Under the pieces are notes generated by a model, which made no database searches, was not told the DNA's origin, and saw only the letters and a program-made list of their open reading frames with translations. From positions 1,017,001 through 1,081,000 of the forward strand of contig NC_048545.1 in the NCBI RefSeq assembly GCF_902806685.2: a DNA stretch of 64,000 bases, read 5' to 3'. Below are positions 62,491-64,000 of the stretch, one piece after another (the first letter of the stretch is position 1; the number at the start of each line of letters is the position of its first letter). Made by a program: the position numbers and the translations under genes. The DNA is from Maniola hyperantus (taxonomy: Eukaryota > Arthropoda > Insecta > Lepidoptera > Nymphalidae).

Positions 62491-62669
62491 AAAAGAAAAA
62501 GGTTTTCCGAAACTATTAGCATTTTCATATTGACTTTCTTCCCACATTTACGTTAGGTCTAACAAATCATCAAACGTATCAAATCCCCTCGACTCAATAC
62601 ACATTCCGGTGAAAATTGCCGAACCATTAGCAACCCCTGCCTCGAAAAAGGGAATAAGTTCACAAGTGT

Positions 62670-62908
62670 TTGTCTGGTGGGAGGCTTCGGCCGTGGCTAG
62701 TTACCACCCTACCGGCAAAGCCGTGCCGCCAAGCTATTTAGCGTTCCGGTACGATGCCGTGTAGAAACCAAAGGGGTATGGGTTTAATAAAAACTGCCAT
62801 ACCCCTTCCAGGTTAGCCCGCTATCATCTTAGACTGCATCATCACTTACCACCAGGTGAGATTGCAGTCAAGGGCTAACTTGTATGTGAATAAAAATAAA
62901 TAAAAAAA
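62670..62908 (+). repeat. SINE-3 copy
   Basis: GTCTGGTGGGAGGCTTCGGC to CTAACTTGTATGTGAATAAA AATAAATAAAAAAAAA. Head missing. Confidence 0.85.
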
Positions 62909-63054
62909 AAGTGGAAATAGGTAAGAGTTATACACATACCTATACTATACATATTGCTGGGTTCAAACCATAGGGGCGTATATAAACAAAAATGCGAAAT
63001 CTTTTCGATAGCGAAAAACAACTTTATATTTTTTTTTAAGATTATTAGCCATGC

Positions 63055-63205
63055 TAAATCAGGACTAACATTACCCTTTCCCCTCCAACTAAGCGTAAAG
63101 CTTGTGCTGGGAGTAGGTACGTTAATAGTGCAACGGGTGGGGTTTGAACCGGCGACCTTTCGGAATTCAGTCCGCTCCCAAACCGTTCAGCTATTTAGGC
63201 TATTA
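63055..63205 (-). repeat. SINE-2 reverse copy
   Basis: TTACCCTTTCCCCTCCAACT, GGTGGGGTTTGAACCGGCGA and CCGTTCAGCTATTTAGGCT. Positions 63206-63900 hold nothing recognised. Confidence 0.8.
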
Positions 63206-63904
63206 AATAATATGTACTTTGACACGCAAAACAGACGGAAACGTTTAAGTGCGGAAACCAGCCCAGAGCGAAGAAGAAGAATAATATGTACTTTAGTTTC
63301 CTTTTAGCTTAGTTTGTTTAAAATATAAATAAATCAGAAATAAAATAACGCAGAAATCTTCTCCGAGAAACGTTTAAGTGACGCGATTCACACGGCGCAG
63401 CGCTTTAAACCGCCTCCAGTTCGTTGTAACAAGGTCGTATTTGTATGGTTGTATGATGCACCTCTGACGCATTTTAGCCAAAAGCTACTGGTTTACTACT
63501 ACAAAGACAAACTACTCTTTAGGCACTTTTTAATGTATGATTGTTATAACAACAAAGTTATTTGTATCTCCTGAAAAGTAAGGGTACAATGTGTTTACGC
63601 CGCTCGCTGGTTTTAACTTTGAAGCCACGATATAATATGCATAAGAAAAGTTTTCTAAATAGCGTTGGTTCTTTATCATTTTTCTGGAGGTTAAATATAA
63701 ATTATTATGTGAATAAAAACAAAAAAAAAAATACCTTTTGGTGCAAGTCTTTTGGGACTCTATGAGAACTCCGCCAACTTGAGTTGAATGTAGAAATCCA
63801 AAGAAGCAAATTTTGACAACCTGCAAAGAAGATTAAACCTTAAGTCTCTTTCAGAGATCATACTCTCTTAAGAGAATGCCTAACCAAAACAATAAGTTTT
63901 AAAT

Positions 63905-64000
63905 ATTACTAGACAATGCACAAAACTTCATTTGTATGGATTTAGGTTTTTAAAAAAATACTATGGGATATCTTTGATTTTCTAGGATAAAAAGTCTCCA
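63905..64000 (-). mobile_element. HEL-B relative running off the window
   Basis: TTCATTTGTATGGATTTAGG, TTTTTAAAAAAATACTATGG GATATC and TTTTCTAGGATAAAAAGTC resemble reverse HEL-B. Confidence 0.45.

Overview
The window is a stretch of insect nuclear DNA, almost certainly from a moth or butterfly. It is AT-rich, has a spliced animal gene with GT-AG introns, and is packed with short dispersed repeats of kinds familiar from lepidopteran genomes: Helitron-like units ending in a GC-rich hairpin plus CTAG, tRNA-headed SINEs, and RTE relics with an (ATG)n tail. Family assignments rest on reading and recall; no search was run.

Positions 794-11219, minus strand: the one clear host gene is the Apc homologue (adenomatous polyposis coli, Wnt/beta-catenin destruction-complex scaffold). 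Six coding exons join with matching phases into 1363 codons: a unique N-terminus, an acidic region with three 'FLD' motifs spaced 21 residues apart, the armadillo domain, two 15-residue beta-catenin-binding repeats and four 20-residue repeats. The gene runs off the left edge, so any SAMP motifs, basic region and stop codon lie outside. Its introns carry SINEs, an RTE fragment and MITEs. One SINE begins 12 bases inside the intron after the last visible exon.

Positions 11.3-64 kb: no other host gene is recognisable. The DNA is transposon debris, much of it nested. It includes RTE and other non-LTR 3' ends, a pogo/Tigger-like element with terminal inverted repeats (TIRs) and a decayed transposase (18.5-20.0 kb), a TIR element that keeps a THAP-type first exon (12.37-13.29 kb), Penelope-like 3' tails, a 1.57 kb TIR element containing a foldback (45.1-46.7 kb), and many MITEs with readable target-site duplications (TTA, TA or 8 bp). 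Several insertions can be proven inside the window because an uninterrupted paralogous copy is also present. Local segmental duplications occur at 20.6-21.2, 24.3-25.3, 43.2-44.1 and 54.4-55.1 kb. Three GC-rich patches (42.9-43.2, 47.0-47.2 and 55.2-55.5 kb) could be distal promoters or 5' UTR exons, but this is weakly supported.

Points most worth following up: the 21-residue FLD repeat in Apc, the Apc 20-residue repeat and SPSE/PDSPGQ organisation, the THAP element, and an unrecognised coding-like segment with a shared 'VM..xDAP' core seen three times between 20.5 and 23 kb.
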